From contig CAZYPS010000115.1 of NCBI GenBank assembly GCA_964649445.1, positions 1 to 5,746 on the forward strand: a stretch of DNA of 5,746 nt, in the 5' to 3' direction. The notes below the pieces were generated by a model. The model did no database searches and was not told the origin of the DNA. It saw nothing but the letters and a program-made list of their open reading frames with translations. The DNA is from JAGXLP01 sp964649445. GTDB taxonomy: Bacteria; Bipolaricaulota; Bipolaricaulia; M55B111. The translations under genes were made by a program, and so were the position numbers. Numbering within the stretch: the stretch's first letter is position 1; each line of letters opens with the position of its first letter. This document shows positions 1-5,746 of the stretch, in pieces.

Positions 1-490
1 CAGTCAATTTGGAACTGGCTTTGTGGTTGTAGCGGACTCAAAGGCGTAGGGCGAATTGTCCGCTGGAAACCTCAAGGAAAGAGCTGTTCAGCCGGTTCAT
101 CCCCAGGACAAGCCTTGGGGTACCAACACTTACTTAGCACTTGATTTACGATCATAATTATTAATTCAAGCACAAAGTGCACAGTAAGAGCTGGAGGCCA
201 TTCTCAGCAATTTCAGTAAATTTTTATTAAATTGGCTCTCCATCCTCTGATAGATGGTGAATTTTCCGAGCGGAGAACCCTTTTTGGATAGTTTTGTAGC
301 TTAGAATTCACCTTTCCGAACTGGAGCCTTCCGGGATTTCTGCTGAAAAACGATAATGATCAAGGTATAAACTTGCTGTTAATGATCCTTCCGGGATCCA
401 GCGGCAAACTGTAAGAGAGATGAGATTTGTTCATTTAATGGTTCGGGAATTTTAAGCTGGGCTGATACTGCAGTTTGATGGTCGAATTTC
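1..490. other. Gene-poor region with no recognisable gene
   Basis: No frame on either strand gives a convincing protein. Short open stretches occur, such as bases 1-147 in frame 1 and 50-154 in frame 2, but they lack start codons and ribosome sites and match no family I recognise. Small repeats are present: CCTTCCGGGAT at 327-337 and 387-397, exactly 60 bp apart, and TAATGATC at 354-361 and 380-387. The stretch could be the far 5' part of the decayed transporter operon that becomes recognisable further downstream, but nothing in it proves this. Confidence 0.5.
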
Positions 491-893
491 GGTCCGAGTG
501 AATCCAGTCGTGACCTGCCGGGAATTTGCGTCCAGTTCGGTGTGTTCAGAGTCTAAATAATTCTGAGAAATGCAAAGCTGGGGGAAAGGAAATTTCATCT
601 CCTGAATCAATGGAATACGTCTGTTATACATATCACGCCGGACATCAGAGTTAAACTTCTCATAAATTGTTAAGAGCGCTTTGGGGCTATTATAAATCGC
701 GTACGTTGACGGTTGTTTTTGGTATCAAGCCACCGATGACGAGCTGAGTGGTATTGCTGAAGGTAGAGCAAAACGGGGAAACGCTGTCTTCCCTCCCTGT
801 ATACTTATTGCTGGTGGGCTTATAGTCATAACGATCTTAGCCTTTAACTTCGTTGAGAGTGATCTGCGAGGCGCAGTAGATCCGTTTTCATAA
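491..893 (+). pseudogene. Decayed DppC/OppC-type ABC transporter permease, C-terminal part
   Basis: The frame read from 696 to the TAA at 891-893 encodes a hydrophobic span (CILIAGGLIVITILAFNF) followed by ESDLRGAVDPFS and the stop. This resembles the usual C-terminus of dipeptide/oligopeptide-type inner-membrane permeases, of the form LAFNxxGDGLRDALDPR. The same frame continues upstream through a TAA at 693-695 into SALGLL (675-692), which fits the family's ALSFLGLG element. Fainter pieces lie in another frame. HITPDI at 629-646 recalls the RHILPNI element, and 491-553 recalls the N-terminal GTDxxGRDxxSR element. The spacing between pieces is shorter than in intact permeases (about 280-300 residues), so deletions as well as frameshifts are implied. 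No ATG, GTG or TTG starts the last frame. Its stop lies 26 bp before the hydrolase gene, as expected for former operon partners. In archaea and Thermotogales, Dpp/Opp-family transporters often import oligosaccharides. The C-terminal assignment is fairly secure; the upstream pieces are tentative by-eye matches. Confidence 0.55.
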
Positions 894-919
894 TAAGAGT
901 TCAAGTTTAGGAGGTTTAT

Positions 920-1834
920 ATGCGGAAAATGTCTTCGAAACACTTTGACGAACCGGTTATATTCGATCCTGAAGAGTACGAGGTAGTATATACTCCACCA
1001 TGTAAAGAAGAGGGATGCTGGACCGGAGCCCCTTCCGTTTTAAAGGACGACGAAGGAAGGTTCTGGATGGCCCACAGAAATAGGAATCCAGAAGTTCGGG
1101 GGTTTGCCGTGGTCATAAGCAGGTCCGACGATGGTAAGAATTTCAAGCCCGTAAACGAGATAGAGAAAAGCAAACTTGGCGTCCAGTCGCTGGAGAGGCC
1201 GGTGCTGTTTCGTAATTCGTTTAGCGGTAAATTCGAACTATATCTTTCGGCCGACCCTTTCCACTATGGCTGGCATCTGGTCAAACTGAAGAACGCCGAA
1301 CTCCCCTCGGAGTTCGAAGTTGAGGATAGGGAGATAGTTTTTAAACCGGATCCAACCTCACGGGACGAAGCGAGCGTAAAAGATCCATATATGATTTCGG
1401 TGGGAAGGAAAAGATTTATGTTCTACATTGGCTGGGACCAGGATGGTGAGAGTCCGTATATGGCCACTTCGGTTGACGGGCTAAGTTGGGAAAGATCGGG
1501 GTCAAATCCTCTGCTTGAGAGATCCGGATGGCATTCCGGGCTAACCAGGATAAGTTGTATAATGCCGCTGGATAAGGGTTACATGGCCTATTATGAAGGT
1601 ACCAACAGGGAGGAGTTCTTTAACCTCAAGACTGGCTTGGCCTATAGTACTGACCTAAAGTCTTTTACAGACCTGACGCCTGATGAACCGATATTGGAAT
1701 CCCCCGCAGGAGGAAGACTGAGTACTTTGAGGTATCTCGACTACGTAGTCGAAGACGAAAGAATTCTCTTTTACTATGAAGCGGCAAGAGAAGACGGGGC
1801 ACTCGAGCTCAGGGTATCGGAGACGAAAAAGTAG
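920..1834 (+). CDS. Five-bladed beta-propeller glycoside hydrolase-like protein (GH43/GH32/GH130-like)
   Basis: This 304-residue protein has no signal peptide or membrane segment, so it is probably cytosolic. It has the repeated blade pattern of the five-bladed propeller glycosidases, in which a polar loop is followed by strands such as FWMAHR, FELYLS, FMFYIG, YMAYYEG and ILFYYEA. Recognisable elements are WTGAPS (residues 34-39, early propeller), KDP (154-156, the central motif that often carries a functional Asp in GH43-like enzymes), YYEG (224-227) and YYEAARED (285-292). Candidate acidic residues are Asp155 and Glu226, but I cannot assign the catalytic pair. The expected activity is hydrolysis or phosphorolysis of a glycosidic bond; family and substrate are not determinable by eye. 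The start at 920 is supported by AGGAGG at 909-914 with 5-nt spacing. A second ATG at 929 lies too far from it. Tandem TAG codons end the gene. It lies 26 bp after the permease remnant, suggesting a former import-and-cleave operon. Confidence 0.85.
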   Translation: MRKMSSKHFDEPVIFDPEEYEVVYTPPCKEEGCWTGAPSVLKDDEGRFWMAHRNRNPEVRGFAVVISRSDDGKNFKPVNEIEKSKLGVQSLERPVLFRNSFSGKFELYLSADPFHYGWHLVKLKNAELPSEFEVEDREIVFKPDPTSRDEASVKDPYMISVGRKRFMFYIGWDQDGESPYMATSVDGLSWERSGSNPLLERSGWHSGLTRISCIMPLDKGYMAYYEGTNREEFFNLKTGLAYSTDLKSFTDLTPDEPILESPAGGRLSTLRYLDYVVEDERILFYYEAAREDGALELRVSETKK

Positions 1835-1907
1835 TAGTATAGTTAAATGAATAGGTCAGGTCATTTCGACACCTTTCTGGGTGGTATAGATCTTTGGAAG
1901 TAGGTAT

Positions 1908-2399
1908 ACCTGGGTGGATCAAAGAACAAGCTCGGTAAGTACTAAGTGGTGAGGGTCTATTCGTGCGTGCTTGGAGGCGGCTGGCGTTTTGAATCGGTCC
2001 GGCTCTCGATTTTGGCTGAATGATTTGAATATATCCGCAATAGTGGCAGTAAGTCGAAATCCGATATTGGGAGTGGGTCCTGACGGACCTCTAGATCGGT
2101 AATTCTTATTCCTATGGGGAATTCTTACGGATCCGAATAACCTCAATGGTGAAAGATTTGGGTCGTAAGTTATCTATTTTTCGCGAGGAATCTCGAACCT
2201 TTACTTTAAATTGTCGACGAAATTTCTCACCGATTCAGGTGGCCGCCCCAGACCCTTGCCACTTCCGGCCGACCTGTCCTTTGTCATTACCTTCTGGGAG
2301 TAACAATCTGGGTGGGCTTTTTCTTCCAATTCGACAAACTTTAATCCAGAGAATTCTTCAGAAAAGTCAAAAGCAACTTTAGCCCACAACCACCCAGGT
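1908..2399. repeat. 10-bp perfect inverted repeats bounding the FGE-like remnant
   Basis: ACCTGGGTGG at 1908-1917 is mirrored by CCACCCAGGT at 2390-2399. The pair encloses the FGE-like remnant almost exactly. The core CTGGGTGG also occurs on the plus strand at 1877-1884 and 2308-2315. I see no target-site duplication next to the repeats and no transposase inside, so a mobile-element interpretation is unproven. Confidence 0.4.
1919..2389 (-). pseudogene. Decayed formylglycine-generating enzyme (FGE/SUMF1-like) gene
   Basis: Read on the minus strand, three frames in succession give pieces in the order expected for the C-terminal half of an FGE-sulfatase-domain protein. Frame one (2389-2204) ends in VRNFVDN, close to the family's GNVxEWVxD element. 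Frame two (2210-2118) gives VRDSSRKIDNL and then EVIRIRKNS, where intact proteins have RVLRGGSW. Frame three gives HRNKNYRSRGPS (2116-2081) followed by IGFRL (2065-2051), matching the terminal RxAxRN...P...IGFRLV signature. The last frame runs on about 40 codons past IGFRL before stopping at 1919, whereas family members normally end soon after it. No start and no catalytic-cysteine segment are visible. FGE converts the active-site Cys of sulfatases to formylglycine, which fits the Cys-type sulfatase 1.3 kb away. Other members of this fold have unrelated roles. The IGFRL end is the strongest evidence; the upstream pieces are weaker. Confidence 0.5.
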
Positions 2400-2541
2400 T
2401 TAATATCTTATGATAGGAATAGGATAAACCATTAAGATGAGGCTAAGGGGCATGATTCTTTTCGAACTTAGTGTGAACTTATAATCTCGACAACACAGAA
2501 CATTTTCGACCAATTTGACGGGTCGCTAAGCCAAAAGTTTA

Positions 2542-2766
2542 GATTTTTTCTGCAAACAGTTGAACCGTTATACTTATTTCGGTATCGGCACCGGCAATCA
2601 CACGAATATAGGTGTAATGACGGGCAAACTCCCCAAAAATGGTGACATCTAAAAAATAACGGAGTTTTAAAATCGTCTGGCTTACACGATTAAAGCCCCT
2701 GAACCCTTGAAGCTTTTTAATATTCGGTGGGTTAATCCGATGCGGCTCTTGATCTATTTTATAATC
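2542..2766 (-). pseudogene. Uninterrupted 75-codon reading frame without a start, probable gene 3' remnant
   Basis: The minus strand is open from just after a TAA at 2767-2769 down to the stop at 2539-2541. It contains no ATG, GTG or TTG codon that could start it. The translated sequence looks protein-like. The N-terminal third is basic and polar (KIDQEPHRINPPNIKKLQ). The second half has alternating hydrophobic residues typical of beta strands (YTYIRVIAGADTEISITVQL), followed by FAEKI and the stop. I do not recognise the family. The upstream edge runs into the palindromic, AT-rich region in front of the GntR gene, so the true 5' part has probably been lost. Alternatives are a non-canonical start codon or a chance open frame; the residue pattern argues mildly against chance. 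Confidence 0.35.
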
Positions 2767-2776
2767 TTAAATAGAT
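2752..2776 (+). promoter_or_regulatory. AT-rich inverted repeat upstream of the GntR regulator: candidate operator/promoter
   Basis: ATCTATTT (2752-2759) and AAATAGAT (2769-2776) are perfect 8-bp inverted arms around a 9-bp centre. A TATAAT hexamer (2760-2765) lies in that centre. I find no good -35 box at the usual distance. The site is 84 bp before the regulator start. FadR-type GntR proteins are dimers that bind short palindromes, often in their own promoters, so autoregulation is a reasonable inference. Confidence 0.4.
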
Positions 2777-2846
2777 TTAATTGAGAAGATAGTCGCTTTA
2801 TGCTATTTTGTAGTAAAAGGTTTTTGTTAGTTTTATTATTTTACCT

Positions 2847-2851
2847 GGGAG
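2847..2851 (+). promoter_or_regulatory. Ribosome binding site that sets the GntR regulator start
   Basis: GGGAG ends 8 nt before the ATG at 2860, with a purine-rich AAGGA following it. The in-frame ATG at 2800 has no such site upstream. Starting there would add a hydrophobic 20-residue extension (beginning MLFCSKRFLLVLLF) that is foreign to this family, so the start at 2860 is preferred. Confidence 0.7.
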
Positions 2852-2859
2852 AAGGAAAC

Positions 2860-3606
2860 ATGGATCAAAAATCAAAAAAAGCTTCGAGCGGTTTCAATGC
2901 CATCGTAGATTCCAAGAGCAAGAGTATGAAAATCGCTGAACAGATTATGGAGGCCATCAGAAACGGAGTATTCGAGGCCGGGGATAAGCTGCCCTCCGAA
3001 TCCGATCTGGCCGAAGAGATGGGTGTGAGTAGACCTTCGGTAAGGGAGGCTTTGAGCGGATTGCAGGCGATAGGAGCCGTGGAGACCAAAAAAGGCTCCG
3101 GGACCTACGTCAGCGACCCAAATCCGGGTGAAGACCTGGGACGCTCCGGTGTTCTGATCCTGGAGGAAGAGGCCAACTACCTAGAGATAATGGAAGCAAG
3201 GGAGAGCATCGAAACCGCAGCACTTGAGATAATAATAAACCACGTTGACGTTGATGACCTGGAAGAGCTAAAAAAGATTCTAGATAGAATGAAGCAGCAT
3301 GTTAATTCGAGGGAATACGAGAAGTATATGGATGCAGATCACGCCTTTCACCAAAGGCTGGTCGAATCGACATCCAACTCTTTAGTCAGAAAGTCAATGG
3401 AACCCCTCGTGAAGTCGATAGACGGTAGAGTATATAGAGAACTTACACATAAATACTATTTAAATGACGATTCACACATCCAGCGCTGCTATGGAGTACA
3501 CGAATCTATCTATCAATCGATTAAAGATAAGGACCTCGAGGGGGCCGAAGAGGGTATGCACCGACACTGGACTTTGATGAAAGAAGCCCTCGAGGATTCC
3601 GACTGA
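2860..3606 (+). CDS. GntR family transcriptional regulator, FadR subfamily (FCD domain)
   Basis: This 248-residue cytosolic DNA-binding regulator has the usual length for the FadR subfamily. Residues 22-86 form the winged helix: a leading helix (KIAEQIMEAIRNG), then the signature LPSESDLAEEMGVSRPSVRE (44-63), and the wing KKGSGTYVSD. Residues about 103-245 form the all-helical FCD ligand-binding domain, with the expected metal-binding set Asp160 and His164 (DHAFH), His214 and His236. In this subfamily the effector is usually a sugar acid or other carboxylate bound near a metal ion. With a hydrolase and a sulfatase as neighbours, a uronate or a related product of sulfated-glycan breakdown is a plausible effector; this is inference. 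The inverted repeat at 2752-2776 may be its own operator. The gene converges on the sulfatase gene, so the two are not an operon. Function is well supported; ligand and targets are unknown. Confidence 0.92.
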   Translation: MDQKSKKASSGFNAIVDSKSKSMKIAEQIMEAIRNGVFEAGDKLPSESDLAEEMGVSRPSVREALSGLQAIGAVETKKGSGTYVSDPNPGEDLGRSGVLILEEEANYLEIMEARESIETAALEIIINHVDVDDLEELKKILDRMKQHVNSREYEKYMDADHAFHQRLVESTSNSLVRKSMEPLVKSIDGRVYRELTHKYYLNDDSHIQRCYGVHESIYQSIKDKDLEGAEEGMHRHWTLMKEALEDSD

Positions 3607-3626
3607 CCTTTCTCGTCTTTCAAGAA

Positions 3627-3645
3627 TGGCTCCATATCGGAGCCA
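3627..3645. terminator. Hairpin between convergent genes, possible bidirectional terminator
   Basis: TGGCTCC (3627-3633) and GGAGCCA (3639-3645) form a perfect 7-bp stem with the 5-nt loop ATATC. It lies 20 bp after the regulator stop and 45 bp after the sulfatase stop on the other strand. There is no strong T-tract on either side, so intrinsic termination is only possible, not certain. Confidence 0.4.
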
Positions 3646-3690
3646 CCGGAAAAACACCTGGATCAGAACCCGGACCTTTGCAGGATGACT

Positions 3691-5112
3691 CTAAAGATCG
3701 ACGCTTCTTCCCTTTTCGCGGTAAGTGGTCAGAAGTTCTCTTAATCGATGGACGATATCCTGCCTTTCGAGCCACAAGTTGTTTGATTCTGTTGGATCTT
3801 TTTGCATGTTGTAAAGTTGCCCTTCGGGCTCCCCGGGTTTCGGTTCAACGATCTGAGGTTCGGTAAACCCACCGGAACCTCGCTTCAATACCATTTTCCA
3901 GTGGCCTCGCCTTATAGCCAAGTAACCACGTGAGGACTGATGAACAGTGGCTTCCCTTATCGGGCTGGTAAAGTCTTCGCCCCCAAGTAAAGAACTCAAG
4001 TCATAACTGTCGACGCCGGCAGTTCTGGGAAGGTGGGCTCCCGTGATTCCGGCGAGAGTGGAAATCAGATCGGTTAGACAGACTGTTTCGTCACTTGTAG
4101 TACCGGGTTCTATATGACCGGGCCAACGCGCAATTAGGGGTTCCCGGTGGCCACCGTCCCATATATCGGCCTTCTGCCCCCTCCAATCGCCGTTAGTTTT
4201 GTGCCCGTAGTCCTCGGCAAAGTCCTTACCGTAATACGAACTCGTTCTCCCTCCGTTATCGCTCGTTACGATGAATAACGTATCCTCGAGTACCCCAAAT
4301 TCCTCCAGCACTTTTCTTACTTCTCCAACCATCCAATCCACCTGATGGACCATGTCACCCCTAAGACCCGCGTCGCTTTTACCCTTTAAGAAATCGGGGG
4401 GGAGGCACGGACGGTGAGGGGCAGAAGTCGGGAAGTATAGAAAAAACGGTACTCCAGGATTTTCCGAGAGGTGATCCGACAGAAAACCAGTTGCTTTTTC
4501 GGTGAATTTCGGCCCGACTTCATAGTCATCCCACCCTTCAACCATTGGTCCCTTCCGCTGTTGAGGATAATAATGATCCTTCTCTCTATCCGGGATTCCC
4601 ACGGTGTGGTCGTTCTCGATGAAACAGTAAGGCGGGATATCGAGAGAGGCACGAATACCAAAGTAATAGTCAAATCCGCATTTCTGTGGCCCACCTTTTA
4701 TCGGTTTGGAGAAATCGACCTCTCCTTCTTCGTTTTTCTGCCAGCCCATCCCCAGGTGCCACTTGCCCACAGCGGCGGTGGCATAACCCTGGCTTTTAAG
4801 CATAGAAGCAACGGTCTCTCTATCTTCGGATATGAGCGTGTCTTCGTAGTCGAAAATTACTCCTTCCAGATCCGTCCGCCAGCAATATCTTCCGGTCAAA
4901 GCCCCGTACCTGGAAGGGGTACAGACTGCCGATGAGGCGTGCGCGTCCGTGAATCTGACCCCTTCCTCGGCGATCTGATCCATATTGGGAGTGGGTATTT
5001 TCGAGTCCTCGTTATAACAGCCCAGGTCCCCGTATCCCATATCGTCGGCCATAATGAATACGACGTTAGGTTTTTCGGCGGAAAGTTTTCCGCCTTCATC
5101 TGTTTCGCTCAT
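3691..5112 (-). CDS. Cysteine-type sulfatase, formylglycine-dependent, without signal peptide
   Basis: This 473-residue, apparently full-length type I sulfatase would hydrolyse a sulfate ester, probably on a sugar. Residues 16-24 (NVVFIMADD) and Gly28-Asp29 form the N-terminal metal-binding strand, with Asp23 and Asp24 as calcium ligands. CTPSRYGALTGR (64-75) is the complete modification signature: Cys64 must become formylglycine and Arg68 stabilises it. GKWHLG (116-121) supplies Lys117 and His119, and APHRP (231-235) supplies His233. SDNGG (284-288) completes the metal site, and GGHREPLIARWPG (320-332) is typical of the family. The N-terminus is polar and acidic with no signal peptide, whereas many glycan sulfatases are exported. 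A cytosolic role on imported substrate is therefore inferred. Cys64 should need an FGE or anSME maturase; the only candidate in the window is the decayed FGE-like gene. Substrate specificity cannot be read from the sequence. Confidence 0.95.
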   Translation of the reverse strand: MSETDEGGKLSAEKPNVVFIMADDMGYGDLGCYNEDSKIPTPNMDQIAEEGVRFTDAHASSAVCTPSRYGALTGRYCWRTDLEGVIFDYEDTLISEDRETVASMLKSQGYATAAVGKWHLGMGWQKNEEGEVDFSKPIKGGPQKCGFDYYFGIRASLDIPPYCFIENDHTVGIPDREKDHYYPQQRKGPMVEGWDDYEVGPKFTEKATGFLSDHLSENPGVPFFLYFPTSAPHRPCLPPDFLKGKSDAGLRGDMVHQVDWMVGEVRKVLEEFGVLEDTLFIVTSDNGGRTSSYYGKDFAEDYGHKTNGDWRGQKADIWDGGHREPLIARWPGHIEPGTTSDETVCLTDLISTLAGITGAHLPRTAGVDSYDLSSLLGGEDFTSPIREATVHQSSRGYLAIRRGHWKMVLKRGSGGFTEPQIVEPKPGEPEGQLYNMQKDPTESNNLWLERQDIVHRLRELLTTYREKGRSVDL

Positions 5113-5125
5113 TGAATTCGTTTTT

Positions 5126-5134
5126 ACCTCCTTT
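5126..5134 (-). promoter_or_regulatory. Ribosome binding site of the sulfatase gene, with long spacing
   Basis: On the minus strand AAAGGAGGT lies 13 nt before the ATG at 5112, longer than the usual 5-9 nt. The next in-frame ATG codons fall inside the conserved metal-binding strand, so no shorter start is possible and the ATG at 5112 stands despite the spacing. Confidence 0.65.
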
Positions 5135-5159
5135 GACTGAATTCTGAGTTGGCTCTCCT

Positions 5160-5190
5160 GATTATAACAGGTGTCGGGTACGATTATAAC
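5160..5190 (-). promoter_or_regulatory. Spaced 9-bp direct repeat upstream of the sulfatase: promoter or operator candidate
   Basis: GATTATAAC occurs at 5160-5168 and 5182-5190 on the plus strand, 22 bp apart start to start, or about two helical turns. On the minus strand each copy reads GTTATAATC and contains TATAAT. I find no matching -35 box. The copies lie 48-78 bp before the sulfatase start. The 8-mer GATTATAA also occurs, on the minus strand, in the centre of the inverted repeat in front of the GntR gene (2759-2766). Confidence 0.35.
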
Positions 5191-5342
5191 CTAAAGGATT
5201 CATCTACGGGGAAAACCAGCTTGAGTTTTTGTCTGAAATACTATTGGAATTCAGTTAATTATTAATTAGAAATGGGTTTTGTGGGAACACTAACGGGGTT
5301 GTACACTGTGATATGCCCTACAAGTCAATATATTCATCCGAT

Positions 5343-5746
5343 TTAACTACTGAGTAAATAAGGCTCAAATTTCTCAAAAGCTTTATACGCTGGATTCAAC
5401 CAGCAAGTTAAATTATCCATAGGATATGAATTACTGTAACTTTCTTGTAATGCCTTATCACTCATATGGTCTTGGCGCAAAGCAGTTCGCATCTGCTCCC
5501 ATCCGAACTCCTCTTGAGGGGAGAAAGAGGGGAGAAAATGCGTCCAGGCCGTTTTGAACGGCTAGAGTGGGCGCTGTGTGCCTTAATACGTGAGGAGAGA
5601 CCTCTACCTCTTCCAAGTCTGCCTTCTTTTGAATCCTGGTAATCAATCTTTGCACGTTTCTCTTCTTTAACTTGTCCCCGTTGTGGTTGTGTCAATCATC
5701 TATAAGGGTTTTTCAAGGGCGAATGTCTAAGCTGTCGCCACAGCAG
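5343..5746 (-). pseudogene. Decayed tyrosine recombinase (phage integrase/Xer-type), C-terminal half
   Basis: The minus strand encodes the C-terminal catalytic region of a tyrosine recombinase in two frames; the 5' part lies beyond the window. The first frame contains two in-frame TGA codons (5713-5715 and 5692-5694), then NGDKLKKRNVQRLITRIQKK, then the box SPHVLRHTAPTLAVQNGLDAF with the conserved His, Arg and His-Thr (HVLRHT, 5575-5592). After a frameshift, the second frame gives EEFGWEQMRTALRQDHMSD and runs through MDNL to a natural-looking stop at 5343-5345. Trp in FGW replaces the third catalytic His, as in some relatives, but the catalytic Tyr expected after ALR is Gln. An 11-bp tandem duplication (5516-5537) sits at the frameshift. 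The gene is clearly dead. It points to an old integrated element or site-specific recombinase next to the sulfatase gene. The family call is strong. Confidence 0.85.
5516..5537. repeat. 11-bp tandem duplication inside the recombinase pseudogene
   Basis: GAGGGGAGAAA is present twice in direct succession (5516-5526 and 5527-5537), exactly where the recombinase reading frame changes. Removing one copy does not by itself restore the frame, so at least one further small indel is present. Confidence 0.8.

Noticed and set aside
155..166. TAATTATTAATT shared by 155-166 and 5256-5267
   Set aside because: A low-complexity AT-rich 12-mer without longer flanking similarity; chance is sufficient.
327..397. 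CCTTCCGGGAT direct repeat as an array or integration site
   Set aside because: There are only two 11-bp copies with no further periodicity, so neither a CRISPR array nor an attachment site can be supported.
725..943. 72-codon minus-strand open frame
   Set aside because: It is antisense to the permease tail and overlaps the hydrolase ribosome site and start; it has no family features.
2064..2078. 15-bp identity (ATATTGGGAGTGGGT) between the FGE-like remnant and the sulfatase gene near 4982-4996
   Set aside because: Both stretches encode PTPN on the minus strand, but the flanks and the surrounding residues differ, so it does not show that the remnant is a sulfatase copy.
2146..2382. 78-codon plus-strand open frame starting at ATG 2146
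   Set aside because: It has no ribosome site and no recognisable family. The opposite strand shows FGE-like pieces, so this is best seen as a shadow.
2201..2389. Alpha/beta-hydrolase C-terminus reading of the minus-strand frame (FVELEEKAHPDC resembling a VxLxGAGH motif)
   Set aside because: The resemblance is short and needs a large insertion. The following frames fit the FGE C-terminus in order, so that reading was preferred.
2800..2859. 20-residue N-terminal extension of the GntR regulator from ATG 2800
   Set aside because: There is no ribosome site before 2800, the residues are hydrophobic and outside the GntR domain, and a good GGGAG site serves the ATG at 2860.
4471..4935. 154-codon plus-strand open frame
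   Set aside because: It lies wholly inside the sulfatase gene on the opposite strand, has no ribosome site, and the sulfatase frame carries all the conserved motifs.

Overview
The window holds three intact protein genes in about 54% of its length. Most of the rest is gene debris that can still be read as frame-broken pieces of known families. GC content is moderate. The intact genes favour AGA/AGG for arginine and ATA for isoleucine, their proteins are visibly rich in Asp and Glu, and each has a Shine-Dalgarno-type site upstream. I cannot assign a phylum or decide between bacterium and archaeon. A fermentative or saline-habitat glycan degrader would fit, but that is inference.

Layout. Bases 1-490 have no gene I recognise. 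Bases 491-893 (+) carry the wreck of a DppC/OppC-type ABC transporter permease, clearest in its last 70 codons. Only 26 bp later, an intact gene (920-1834, +) encodes a 304-residue five-bladed beta-propeller glycoside hydrolase-like protein. Bases 1919-2389 (-) look like a decayed formylglycine-generating-enzyme (FGE/SUMF1-type) gene bounded by 10-bp inverted repeats. Bases 2542-2766 (-) hold an uninterrupted 75-codon frame with no usual start codon. An AT-rich inverted repeat (2752-2776) precedes an intact FadR-type GntR regulator (2860-3606, +). This gene converges, across a short hairpin, on an intact cysteine-type sulfatase (3691-5112, -). The sulfatase upstream region (5113-5342) has a spaced 9-bp direct repeat. 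From 5343 to the window end lies the 3' part of a broken tyrosine recombinase gene (-).

How the genes fit together. A sugar-type permease, a glycosidase-like propeller, a sulfatase, an FGE-like maturase and a sugar-acid-type GntR regulator are the parts of a sulfated-glycan utilisation locus. Neither the hydrolase nor the sulfatase has a signal peptide, so the intact part would act in the cytosol on imported, sulfated oligosaccharides or sugars. The permease and the FGE-like gene are decayed here. The locus is therefore either dying or dependent on transporters and a sulfatase-maturing enzyme encoded elsewhere. The recombinase remnant suggests past mobile-element activity. I see no CRISPR array, tRNA, rRNA or clear undescribed defence-type system.
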